Below are positions 26,842 to 38,885 of a DNA stretch of 64,000 nt, piece by piece. Source of the stretch: Paramecium octaurelia (taxonomy: Eukaryota > Ciliophora > Oligohymenophorea > Peniculida > Parameciidae); NCBI GenBank assembly GCA_905182995.1, contig CAJJDP010000131.1, positions 62,001 to 126,000 on the forward strand. Direction: 5' to 3'. Both the position numbers and the translations under genes were made by a program. The notes beneath the pieces are model-generated. The model saw nothing but the letters and a program-made list of their open reading frames with translations, did no database searches and was not told where the DNA came from. Positions within the stretch are counted from its first letter, which is position 1. Each line of letters starts with the position of its first letter.

Positions 26842-29800
26842 TCAGATTAATGTATCAACCTTTTTCTTATTCTTAAAAAAATAGACCCCTATTCCAATAC
26901 ACAATAGCCCTCCTAAAACGCCCAACAATATCCAAAGCCAAAGATAAGATTTCTCTGCAGATGCTGATGACTCAATCTCAATATTAAATAACATCAGTTC
27001 ATTTTTGAAATAATTTCTAACTGAAAGGTATTCCACCTCTTTTTTCATAGTTCCGTTGTAAACTATCTTGGGGGAAGAATTAACTTCATACCTTGTAAGT
27101 ATACTATAATCATAATTATTAAACAAGAGATATTCCTATTAAATTAGAATGATATTTACCTTATTATTCAATTTATACGATGTCAATTACTTTTCTATCC
27201 TATAAAATAAAGCTGAAAATTCTAATGCTCCAAAGAATAGAATGGGAACGTTTTTCTAATTCTTCGACGGAAGCCGATAAGCAGCTAACATTTTCAAACT
27301 GCTTCTCATATCCTAATATAAAATTAGTAGCAAATCATTCTATAAACTTATAGTGGGAGTATATTTCTCGAACAACCAAAAGTCCTCATAACCTTAGATA
27401 ACTGAAAAGACTTCTTGACTTTTGAGTTAACATCCTTCATCTTTGCAAGTGAAGTTATAATTCATTCCATAATGAGCACCTTATTTGGCAAAAAATAGAA
27501 ATTTCCCTTGAAATAACTCAGCCTCTAAAATGGTTGATAATACTTCCATTTCAACCAACTGATTATCCATATAATAATCACTATTTAAATATCCTAGTAC
27601 ATTAATCAAAATTTCATTAAATTAAATCAATGTATCATCTAATATCTTCAACTCTCTTATCAGCAATCTCCCAAATATGTTAAATGAGTATAAATGATAA
27701 TGGTTGGGCTTAATCTTCACTATTGTGTTTGAATAACTATCTGAAGCAAGCTATATATAACCAAAAAGTGTAGCTGCCTCGATTTTTAATAATGATTCTT
27801 TAACCCCATAAACGAATAAATAGTTTTAACCGATCAAAAACATATTGTTTTCAAAATAGTATGCTTTTCTCAAAGGATTATCAATTTGAAGGCCTTTACT
27901 ATTCTCGCAAACTTAGTTCTTGCAACTGATTCCAAATACCATTTGTTTTGTATCTTAATTACAGGAAACTATAAAATTTTAATCCTACCCATAAAGAATT
28001 GATTTACATTAGAAATCTTTATCTAAGAAAGTGAACTCTTTAATAAGATTTCCAGTTGCTTTGTCTACAAAGCCATAGGTCTGGTCTTTAAGAACAAATA
28101 ATGTAGTATTGTCAAAATCCTTAACTGATCTTGAACCTTTATAAAATATATGTTCAGTCTCATTGATAGGTTAAATGATCTGTGTGTTCTTGATAACATC
28201 GTCATTTAGCAATTAGAATCGAACAACTTATCCAGAGTACCAATCAGATCCCATGTCTTGAACAAAATTGTCTTACTATGCCTTATCAAGTTTGGTCACT
28301 ATTTTGAGTTTCTCAGGGTAAACTTCGATTTTTGTATTCATGTTGACATATTTGAATTTCTATTTTATGTTCAATTTGCTTTTATCATTTGAAAATTATA
28401 CTTGGGTTTGGTTAAATTGAACAAATATATCATTGTTCATATTAACATTATAACCAAAGGAGTATGAGGTATAGATGTCATAAATTATGAGTTCTTATTT
28501 CTAAACAAATATTACATAATTCATGATGCCAAATATATCTTTCACATCTTTATCAATAATAAATTCTTTAAAAAAAGTATTATGACTAGGATTATTAATT
28601 TGATATATGAATAACTTATTTTAACTTTTCACAAAGACACTATTTAGATATGAGTTGAATACAGTATTCTCAAATAAGTTTTCAAGAGCAAGCGAATATA
28701 GAGGTATAGATTTTTCGAGGAAGATATTGCAATAGTTTTCGATGTTATAGATTAAAATCTCATGATTGATATTTTCCTTCTCCTAAACAACTACAAATTT
28801 CTAGGATCCAATTAAAACTTAGATGTTTTCAACATCTTTTAATTAAATCTAATTGGCAACATAATGTAGATGATAGTCTAAATAAAGAATAACTAACAAT
28901 TGATCTTATTTATTAAATAAGAAAAGCAAATGAACCTACTTTTAGGTTTCTTGCTACTAGTTAAATAGCTTATTAGGTTTAATAAATTCATAATCTTTGG
29001 ATGAAAATGAGTATAATAAGTTCATCTACAAAGCTATTTAGTAGACATATACGACTTATTATTTCGATGAAGATAGTACTAAAGTAAACGTAAAATATGC
29101 CATTGTGTCTATTTCTTTTTCTTTATCCAAAGTATAGGATTAAATTCTAAAATAACCAGGTTCATGGTAAAGCATGTATGATAATTTTTCTGATGATATC
29201 AAAGTAGAAATCGAAATATATTCCTCGTAGCTTGATATAGCTGTGTTTTCTTTTGTCAATTGAAAATCTAGTTGACTTTCTTAAACTATTGAACATGAAA
29301 ATTTATATTCTTTCTATGAACATAATTATAAAGTGAGCTTCAATTTATCATCTTAGGATATCACCATCAATTTCTTAACTTCACTTCTAATGTATTGAAC
29401 AATTTCTAAGAATACATAATTTGTTAGAGGTGGGATATCTACAGCAACTTAATTAGATTGGACTTAATAAAAATTATCTGAGATCTTCCCTTATTCGTCT
29501 AAAATGGCAAAACTTGTATTTGGTCCCTAAACCAGATTATTAAAGTAATTGATCTTAAACATTGAAGAAGCTAAGAATGGATTCCAAAACATAAATTCAT
29601 CTTTTCGTACTTATATCAATTATTAGCTATCAGAGGCAATAGTTTAATATTCAATATTCAAAGTACAGCCTTTATAACTTACCTATGCTTAGTAGACATT
29701 CGAGTCTGCCTCGTCAGTAGGATGGTAGGCCAAATTAACATGGTACTAGTTTGTGAGCCTTAAAATTCTGTTTCCTTATATTGAAAATATTTCATTGCTC

Positions 29801-32266
29801 TATGAATCAATTAAGACTTATGAAAAATCACCTTGTTTAATAAATGAAATTTCATAACCTACTATTTGTATTAAGGATTCAGAGGAAGCCAGATTGGTAA
29901 ATTCACCAACCAAATATGGAGTGTATTTACTCGAATCAAAGGAGAATTATAATTAGGACCTATACTCTGAATAATAGAAAAAGGATTATCCAACTCCTAT
30001 GTATTCTTTAGAGAAGAAATCAAAATCGTAAGAAAGAATTTTATATTTACACTTGTCTACTGTTAATGTCCATTCATCACGATAATTCGATAGATATACA
30101 ATATTTTGGAAATCATCTAGGAAAGTAAATTAATAGGTGTCACTGCATTTGAAATCCAAAATTAATAAATTTGAGTAATCTGTATATAATAAAGTGAAAT
30201 CATTATCTATAAAAAATTAGCTATTTATTGTTGCAAATTTTGTGAGTTCAAGGGTTTCAGANTAGTTAAATAGCTTATTAGGTTTAATAAATTCATAATC
30301 TTTGGATGAAAATGAGTATAATAAGTTCATCTACAAAGCTATTTAGTAGACATATACGACTTATTATTTCGATGAAGATAGTACTAAAGTAAACGTAAAA
30401 TATGCCATTGTGTCTATTTCTTTTTCTTTATCCAAAGTATAGGATTAAATTCTAAAATAACCAGGTTCATGGTAAAGCATGTATGATAATTTTTCTGATG
30501 ATATCAAAGTAGAAATCGAAATATATTCCTCGTAGCTTGATATAGCTGTGTTTTCTTTTGTCAATTGAAAATCTAGTTGACTTTCTTAAACTATTGAACA
30601 TGAAAATTTATATTCTTTCTATGAACATAATTATAAAGTGAGCTTCAATTTATCATCTTAGGATATCACCATCAATTTCTTAACTTCACTTCTAATGTAT
30701 TGAACAATTTCTAAGAATACATAATTTGTTAGAGGTGGGATATCTACAGCAACTTAATTAGATTGGACTTAATAAAAATTATCTGAGATCTTCCCTTATT
30801 CGTCTAAAATGGCAAAACTTGTATTTGGTCCCTAAACCAGATTATTAAAGTAATTGATCTTAAACATTGAAGAAGCTAAGAATGGATTCCAAAACATAAA
30901 TTCATCTTTTCGTACTTATATCAATTATTAGCTATCAGAGGCAATAGTTTAATATTCAATATTCAAAGTACAGCCTTTATAACTTACCTATGCTTAGTAG
31001 ACATTCGAGTCTGCCTCGTCAGTAGGATGGTAGGCCAAATTAACATGGTACTAGTTTGTGAGCCTTAAAATTCTGTTTCCTTATATTGAAAATATTTCAT
31101 TGCTCTATGAATCAATTAAGACTTATGAAAAATCACCTTGTTTAATAAATGAAATTTCATAACCTACTATTTGTATTAAGGATTCAGAGGAAGCCAGATT
31201 GGTAAATTCACCAACCAAATATGGAGTGTATTTACTCGAATCAAAGGAGAATTATAATTAGGACCTATACTCTGAATAATAGAAAAAGGATTATCCAACT
31301 CCTATGTATTCTTTAGAGAAGAAATCAAAATCGTAAGAAAGAATTTTATATTTACACTTGTCTACTGTTAATGTCCATTCATCACGATAATTCGATAGAT
31401 ATACAATATTTTGGAAATCATCTAGGAAAGTAAATTAATAGGTGTCACTGCATTTGAAATCCAAAATTAATAAATTTGAGTAATCTGTATATAATAAAGT
31501 GAAATCATTATCTATAAAAAATTAGCTATTTATTGTTGCAAATTTTGTGAGTTCAAGGGTTTCAGAGTTATATTGAAACATTTCCACTTAATTCTAATTA
31601 TTATATTGATTCTTCTTAGTAACTCTATATAAGTACTTACTTTGAATATATAGTTTTCTTTCTTAGTTTTTAGAGTATGGATAATCATTTAGTATTTTTG
31701 ACTTTTTAATTTAATCTCCAATTTGAAATATATAAAAATAATTGGTTTCTACTTCATCTATCATCTCAATACAATCTATGATTACAGATTTACTTGTTAT
31801 CCAAACAAAATCATAGCAAATAATCTAATCAGTAGATCCAATATCAATTGATTTATCAAATTTAGGCATTCTGTCTTCATTGCTGTACCATTATTCTAAA
31901 TTATATATTAATTCATATTAATTCTTAACAATTCTCAATATACCATATTAATTAGGCCAGTATCTGTCCTTCCTTTAAACTCCATCGAATTTGATTATCT
32001 TATTGTCCTCTACAAATATAATAAAGAATTTTACATTGTGTTTCATCAACTATACCACTACTTAACAATTGAATTGGTTAGTTTAATTAAAGTTTATTAT
32101 TGTGATCAATCAATTCATAATCAGCAAAATCTCTCCAATCATCGAAAGCCTAAGTTATGGGATAGTGCAAGTATTCGTTGTTGTGTGCAACTATCTTCAG
32201 ATAGTCTTCACCATAATTTGTGCATGACAAAGCAATAGATTACGATATGAAAAGGATCAAAAACAT
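26842..32266 (-). CDS. Large type I membrane protein, copy 2 (possibly frameshifted)
   Basis: Same plan as copy 1: signal peptide MFLILFISQSIALSC, long ectodomain, one span (LWLWILLGVLGGLLCIGIGVYFF) and a basic tail KNKKKVDTLI. Collapsing the artefactual repeat leaves about 4.1 kb. The C-terminal third differs clearly from copy 1, while about 730 bases of the N-terminal part are almost identical. Within that part a T run at 32029-32032 is one base longer than in copy 1 (25281 region). Copy 1 reads on smoothly there, while copy 2 would need an unusual 34-nt intron to recover frame. So copy 2 may carry a real frameshift or a base error. Function unknown. Confidence 0.65.
28958..30261. repeat. 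Assembly duplicate B, copy 1
   Basis: 1,304 bases repeated at 30263-31566 with an offset of 1,305, separated only by an N. Left boundary tagttaaata and right boundary gggtttcaga match. Unmerged contig overlap. Confidence 0.9.
30262..30262. other. Single N, false gap B
   Basis: Undetermined base between the two copies of duplicate B. Confidence 0.95.
30263..31566. repeat. Assembly duplicate B, copy 2
   Basis: Second copy of the overlap inside membrane-protein copy 2; one copy should be removed. Confidence 0.9.
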
Positions 32267-33332
32267 AATTTATTATTAATTGATTGGGCCATTCCAAACT
32301 TAAAAACTAACAAATTCCGTGTTGTACAAATTAATATTATTATAGAATGAAAACTGAATCTATAAAATACCATATAGAATACAAAAAATTGTTATTAGTA
32401 CAGATTTAATTTTACATTAGAGTAACAAATAACCAAAGAATTTCATAACAACTAAATATAATTTCCTAATTTCTAATCCAACTAAGTCAATAACATATAT
32501 TAGCTACTAAATCAATTCAAATTTGAGATATAAAAAGAATTAGATTAAATTTAAGAATATTGAGATATATCATATGTTAATTTATCGACCTGAATCTCAA
32601 CTTAATGTATAAATGTATAATTTCACTACATTTATAATTTTATTTCAAGCAGAAAGTATATTCAAAGAAAGTACTTATAATACATAATAGAGTAATAAGG
32701 ATATATAGGTTACAGGTATTCATTTGGTATCAATTCTATTCTTATTTGTTTAGCATGATTCTGATATTAAATTACAGAAATTTCGAAAGGGCATCAAAAT
32801 TATAACCGTGTAATTTTATAAATGTAGATAAAACATAAAATTTAATTTGCCACATCTAATTCAACGACCAGAGTATAGATAGAGAGGGATGATGTGAAGA
32901 TTTTGAGTTAGAGTCTCCACATGATAATTTTATAAACTTTTTTAGATGTAGATATATCAAATTTTGATATAATTTTAAGGTGCAATTACAATATTCTATC
33001 TACTCTTGAAGAGCAGGAATGGGTAATGGATATTCCTTCGAAAACAATGATAATCTAATGATTGCTTGAAATGAGAATTGATATTATATTCCAAAATTGG
33101 AAGGACAATTGATTCCTAAATATGATAAACTTATAATCTACTCTTGTAGTATCGATTAACAGGTAGTAATAAAGTCACTCTTTAGTAGAATTAATATTCA
33201 ATATAGATTGCTTATATATTTTTGATCTATTAGTTTAGGGGCGTTGAAAGATTAAGTTCATTGAATGTGTTGTGGTTGTTAGGGGAATTTGAGAGAGTAA
33301 TTTTACATTAAAAATATTAATTTAATTTAATC
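32267..33332. other. AT-rich intergenic stretch of about 1.07 kb
   Basis: Lies between two divergent genes and so should contain both promoters. Short open frames only (one of 17 codons starts MGNGYSFENN near 33020). No gene is supported. Confidence 0.45.
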
Positions 33333-35371
33333 ATGATTTTCAGAATGTTTAACTTTATGAATTCGCGGATAGATGAATTCATTGAGGAGAGAAAAGATAT
33401 CAAATTAATATTGGATGAGTCTTCGCTATTGTAAGATCTCTTGATGCCCTAATAACAATACAAATTGCTTAATTAGTAATGATGGACATGATTCATAGCG
33501 TCAAGGACCATCCCGAGCATTTGGAGACTCTCATCGAGTACATCACAGAAGTGGGAGATGAGACTAACTGCCAGAGAGTATTATATAAGTATGAGTCTAT
33601 TCAAGAACAAACTAGATATCCCTTTTTAGCGAGCGAGATCTTGAGCAAGGAGAATGATTTCTTTTAAGATTTCCTTTTTGAGGAGCAAAATCTCCATTTT
33701 TTGAACAGACTGTTTTCCCTTCTGAATGAGGATATCCTCAACATTACATAAGCAGGTTACTTCTCTAAAGTTATCCTCACTTTGTTGAGGAAGAAACATT
33801 TCAAGGTATTAGCATTCATAATAACTTAAGGTGTTGCAATACTTAAGTGACAAGGACATCTCTAATCTTCTTAAACATATTGACATTCCACATATTGCTG
33901 AGATACTTGAAAAGGTCATCATTCCAGATCCCAATGATGAGAATTAATTACTTGAAAAACAGAAATCCATTTTGCAGAGAGTAATGAAGATCTCATTGCA
34001 TCGCTACTATGAAACTGAAGTATATACTTAGATATAGAGATTTAGGTTTTTGACAATTGCTTGCTCATCATCAATAATCTAATAAAGAGTCAGATCAATC
34101 CGGATTAGGAAGAGTTGATAAAAATCTTATTGAACCCGTATTACTTTCTCACCATTTGTGTAAATATTATTTGCTCATTTCTTTAGTACTAAAGTCAGAG
34201 AACTGCAGCCTATGAATTAGTATCCAATCTACTGTAATATATTAATAATTCAGGCAAGACTGATTACTTTCTCTACTTTATGAATGTGGCTAAGCATCTC
34301 CCCAATGCATTCACCACTTCTAATTTATATGCCATACCTCATCAGACTAGTTATGGGTAGATCATCACTCCTTTGTCCTCCAACAAACTCACATTACTCC
34401 AAATATTTTACTTACTATTACTCAGTGAGAAAGAAGAACTCTTGTCTGAATTGATCAACAATCAATCCTTCGAAGTTGTTACCAATGTCATATTGACACA
34501 TGAATTCAACAATCAAGCTCTCATTTGGTTCGATAAGATAGTCATCTTTATATTCCAGAAATTGCCTCAGATGCACAAATCCATCTCAGAGTTCTTGGCC
34601 TCAATCATTATTCAATACAATAGAAATGAGAAAAAACAAGTTGGATGTCTTCAAAACACCATCAAACCAGGATATCAAGGCATCCTAACCAAAATATCCA
34701 ATCTATTAGTGGAGAATCATTTCACCAGTGAAGTTTGGGATCAATATGTGAATGACACTCTCAGCAAAATTAATTCCGTAGAGAAAAGATTGTTGTGTGG
34801 CGTTGATCCAAAACCCAGACAAATGCCTTATTGCATACAGGAATCAGTCACAATTGAACAGCCAATAGAGAATGATGACAAAGAAGAAGATGAAGAAGTA
34901 GAGGAAGAAGACATCCCTGAGGATGATAATAATAAGGAAAATGAAAATGATGATTACGAAAAAGAATAAGATCAGGAACAAGAATAACAATAAGGTTAAG
35001 AACAAGAACAAGAAGAGAAATTCTATGATTGCAACGAAGAAGGACGATTACAATAATTGCAAGAATTACAGCAAATCCAATAAGAAGAATCTATAGTAGC
35101 ATCCAAGTATACACTTCTATTACATTATTAGACATAAATCAAGTTCTGAGGAGTAAGAATTAATAGATGAATAAATTGAAGAAATGATTTCTGATCCCCA
35201 AACCAAACCAGAATAAGGTATTATTGTTGATTCTATGGATTAGTTGCTTAAATTATTTAAAATGAAGAAGTTCTTATTGATGACATTGGACCTTTAGAAC
35301 TAGAAAACAAACTAGATCATCAAGTCAATGAATATTACAAAAAGCATGATGATCCTAAAAATGAAGAATGA
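33333..35371 (+). CDS. SAPS-domain protein (PP6/SIT4 phosphatase regulatory subunit)
   Basis: The body is an Ile/Leu-rich alpha-solenoid with SAPS hallmarks: YPFLASEILSKE, FLNRLFSLLNED and FSKVILTLLRKK. It is followed by an acidic Glu/Gln/Asn-rich tail. SAPS proteins (yeast SAP4/155/185/190, human PP6R) bind SIT4/PP6 catalytic subunits and set substrate choice. Four introns (25, 26, 25 and 26 nt) fit. The frame between the N-terminal piece (MFNFMNSRIDEFIEE ...) and MMDMIHSVKDHPEH at 33479 does not join by a usual intron. A 17-nt GT-AG segment at about 33419-33435 would restore it, giving about 639 residues, but would be unusually short; a base error is the alternative. Start at 33333, or the next Met at 33345. 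Confidence 0.82.
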
Positions 35372-35516
35372 TATAGATATATATTTAAGCTTTTTAGCTT
35401 AAAATAAATATTATAAAAAATAACAAAGGAAGCATGAATCAACCATGTTTTTTTTTTAAAAACAATACTTCATCATCATCATCAATACTAAGGGGTAAAC
35501 TAATGACACACCTGAA

Positions 35517-35815
35517 ATGATGATAATTATTTAATCAATCTAAAAAAAGTTATTGGATATTGTACATATGAAAAAATTACAAAGCTAAACATAATAGAGC
35601 TCAGGGTTGTAAAGGTCTTTCAGTAAGTTAAGAACTTGGATCTAATCAAAATCAAGAAAAATCCATCCTCTACAAATTACAAGAAACCTAAGAACCCTCT
35701 ATCTCTTTTTTCAGATTATAAATATTACAAAACTATTCAAGACTTTGTGAAGATGGAAAACCTTTTATTTGAACTCATTATGCGAAAGATGTTTTAGTTA
35801 AGCATATGCTCATGA
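35517..35815 (+). CDS. Short hypothetical protein
   Basis: A 23-nt intron (GTACATATG...ACAAAG) after the fifteenth codon joins MMIIIQSIQKKLLDI to a basic, Lys-rich frame with VVKVFQQVKNLDL and FSDYKYYKTIQDF, giving 91 residues. The frame is clean to its TGA and its composition is coding-like. No family recognised. It lies 145 bp after the SAPS gene. Confidence 0.5.
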
Positions 35816-36292
35816 AACATTTCTTAATTATATCTTGTTTATAAATATTGCGACTTTGAACTATTATCATACTAACGGTATCTGTCGTTGAGATCTCGAA
35901 TCTTAAAACTTTCTATTCTTAAGATAATCTAAGGATTCCCTTTTGAAAGCAAATTAATATGGATTTAGTACTTTACTAAAATAACTCATCTCATCCAATC
36001 AAACAGATAATATGAGTGTTAGTTATATTCTGTAATAGTACCAATCAAATATATACATTACAGAATATTATCAGAAATCAGACTGATTCTAATTAATTTT
36101 TAATTTAAAAAATCTAAGAATTCAATTTGAATGTACTCTTTAAGCTTCAATATAATTTTAATTACTGAAAATTGCTGATAATTTAAACAGTATATAATCA
36201 TTGAGGTTATTCAGTAATTTGAACAAAAACAATTTCCTATAAAATTGCTATTAAATGACAATTGGAGTAGAGTATTCGGGTGGGAAAAACGA
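35816..36292. other. Intergenic stretch
   Basis: No gene seen. Its last part (from 36137) is the start of assembly duplicate C. Confidence 0.4.
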
Positions 36293-37510
36293 TCAATTAT
36301 ATGTTTATTTTTGATTGAGTTTATGATTTTATTTAAAAAATTAAGAATCAACAATATGATTAAAATAATTATAGAATTGTCTAATTTTGTAATTTAATTA
36401 ATATCTATTATGATGCATTATTACAAACAATTTATTGAATAATTAAATCATCATGATTATTTAATTTGTATGCAAAATATGAATGATATTTACTCTTTTC
36501 CTGTTGAGGAACAACTTAATTATATTTAAGGTAAATTCAACATGTTTGTAGATTGAGGATTACCTTATAAATGTGAATGCTTTCATCCAGGATATACTTG
36601 TGAAGCCCAAATACTTCGCATGTATAATTACTTTTTATACAAAGGTTTCCGATCTTATTTTCTCAAAACGCTAAAGTCTATCTTCCAGTTCATTTGCTGC
36701 CTTTCTTGATTTATAAGAGGAAAGCCTTTTTTAAAAAGTATATTTGAGTTTCTTAAACTTAAGTCCAATTAGCACGACTGCGAGATCATTGTTTTCATAC
36801 GCAAAGAGTGTGTTGTTTTTAAGTCTTATGGTTTAAATTATGAGATACAATTGGTGTAAGTAGGTAAGATTTCGTAATACGGTTGACCCGTTCATCCCAA
36901 TATCTGGTGGTTTGATGGGAGCTTTCGCTTTGTTGTTGGAATCAAAAACGAGGTAAGGGGTGCTATGTAATTGAAAGGGCTTAGGAAATAATGCTGAGCA
37001 TAGTGCCTCGATATTTTGAGACAATCTTGAATCTGATGAAGAGAAAGGGTTGGATAAAAAATATTCCTAAAGGAGATGTGTTGGTATTTGCAATTATATT
37101 GGCAATAATTCATTATTATTATTAACATGATGTAAAAATACATGCGAATTACATTAGCCGAAGGCTTTGAAAACAACCTATAGAGGAATGTTTGGTAAAT
37201 TCTGGGGAAGGAATTGATTGTACATATATATAATAAATATTTTAATGAATGTGACGATTAAAAAGTAAAATTAAATTAAATCTTTAATTCATGTCCATAA
37301 AATTACATTCCCCATCTGGATAAGGAAGAACACACAAAATCTTGGTGGCAGCCAAATTGGCTAATCTCCAATTGGAATTTGTTGACACCTAATTGAACGA
37401 GAAGAATTTCTAAGTATTCTAAAACAAGTTTCCATTTGGAAAAGTGCCAGTCTTGGAAACTCAAGAGGGCAATCTTTTCGAAAGCAATGCCATCCTCAGA
37501 TACATAGCAA
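36137..37510. repeat. Assembly duplicate C, copy 1
   Basis: 1,374 bases repeated at 37512-38885 with an offset of 1,375, separated by one N. Boundaries match (tctttaagct on the left, tacatagcaa on the right). This copy holds an unknown gene at 36293-37225 and the first 220 bases of eEF1B-gamma (from 37291), cut at the N. Both are complete only in or after copy 2, so these should not be counted as extra genes. Confidence 0.9.
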
Positions 37511-37511
37511 N
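37511..37511. other. Single N, false gap C
   Basis: Undetermined base between the two copies of duplicate C. Confidence 0.95.
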
Positions 37512-38885
37512 TCTTTAAGCTTCAATATAATTTTAATTACTGAAAATTGCTGATAATTTAAACAGTATATAATCATTGAGGTTATTCAGTAATTTGAACA
37601 AAAACAATTTCCTATAAAATTGCTATTAAATGACAATTGGAGTAGAGTATTCGGGTGGGAAAAACGATCAATTATATGTTTATTTTTGATTGAGTTTATG
37701 ATTTTATTTAAAAAATTAAGAATCAACAATATGATTAAAATAATTATAGAATTGTCTAATTTTGTAATTTAATTAATATCTATTATGATGCATTATTACA
37801 AACAATTTATTGAATAATTAAATCATCATGATTATTTAATTTGTATGCAAAATATGAATGATATTTACTCTTTTCCTGTTGAGGAACAACTTAATTATAT
37901 TTAAGGTAAATTCAACATGTTTGTAGATTGAGGATTACCTTATAAATGTGAATGCTTTCATCCAGGATATACTTGTGAAGCCCAAATACTTCGCATGTAT
38001 AATTACTTTTTATACAAAGGTTTCCGATCTTATTTTCTCAAAACGCTAAAGTCTATCTTCCAGTTCATTTGCTGCCTTTCTTGATTTATAAGAGGAAAGC
38101 CTTTTTTAAAAAGTATATTTGAGTTTCTTAAACTTAAGTCCAATTAGCACGACTGCGAGATCATTGTTTTCATACGCAAAGAGTGTGTTGTTTTTAAGTC
38201 TTATGGTTTAAATTATGAGATACAATTGGTGTAAGTAGGTAAGATTTCGTAATACGGTTGACCCGTTCATCCCAATATCTGGTGGTTTGATGGGAGCTTT
38301 CGCTTTGTTGTTGGAATCAAAAACGAGGTAAGGGGTGCTATGTAATTGAAAGGGCTTAGGAAATAATGCTGAGCATAGTGCCTCGATATTTTGAGACAAT
38401 CTTGAATCTGATGAAGAGAAAGGGTTGGATAAAAAATATTCCTAAAGGAGATGTGTTGGTATTTGCAATTATATTGGCAATAATTCATTATTATTATTAA
38501 CATGATGTAAAAATACATGCGAATTACATTAGCCGAAGGCTTTGAAAACAACCTATAGAGGAATGTTTGGTAAATTCTGGGGAAGGAATTGATTGTACAT
38601 ATATATAATAAATATTTTAATGAATGTGACGATTAAAAAGTAAAATTAAATTAAATCTTTAATTCATGTCCATAAAATTACATTCCCCATCTGGATAAGG
38701 AAGAACACACAAAATCTTGGTGGCAGCCAAATTGGCTAATCTCCAATTGGAATTTGTTGACACCTAATTGAACGAGAAGAATTTCTAAGTATTCTAAAAC
38801 AAGTTTCCATTTGGAAAAGTGCCAGTCTTGGAAACTCAAGAGGGCAATCTTTTCGAAAGCAATGCCATCCTCAGATACATAGCAA
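37512..38885. repeat. Assembly duplicate C, copy 2
   Basis: Second copy of the overlap; it continues into the intact eEF1B-gamma gene, so this is the copy in correct context on the right side. Confidence 0.9.
37668..38600 (-). CDS. Hypothetical protein divergent from eEF1B-gamma
   Basis: A clean frame of about 230 codons starts MYNQFLPQNLPNIPLQ and includes LPIQLQIPTHLLQEYF, SALFPKPFQLHSTPYLVF and a basic helical stretch RKAANELEDRLQRFEKIRS. Past about 37915 the same frame stays open to TGA at 37668 (311 codons in all), but another frame looks more coding there, so the 3' end may involve a missed splice or frameshift. No family is recognised. The ATG is 65 bp from the eEF1B-gamma ATG, so the two probably share a promoter region. 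An identical artefactual copy lies at 36293-37225. Confidence 0.6.

Larger units (their letters stand above)
26680..32266. repeat. Segmental duplication, unit 2
   Basis: Second unit of the tandem duplication described at 19840-25588. It carries the PKG-tail remnant and the second membrane-protein gene. Confidence 0.75.
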
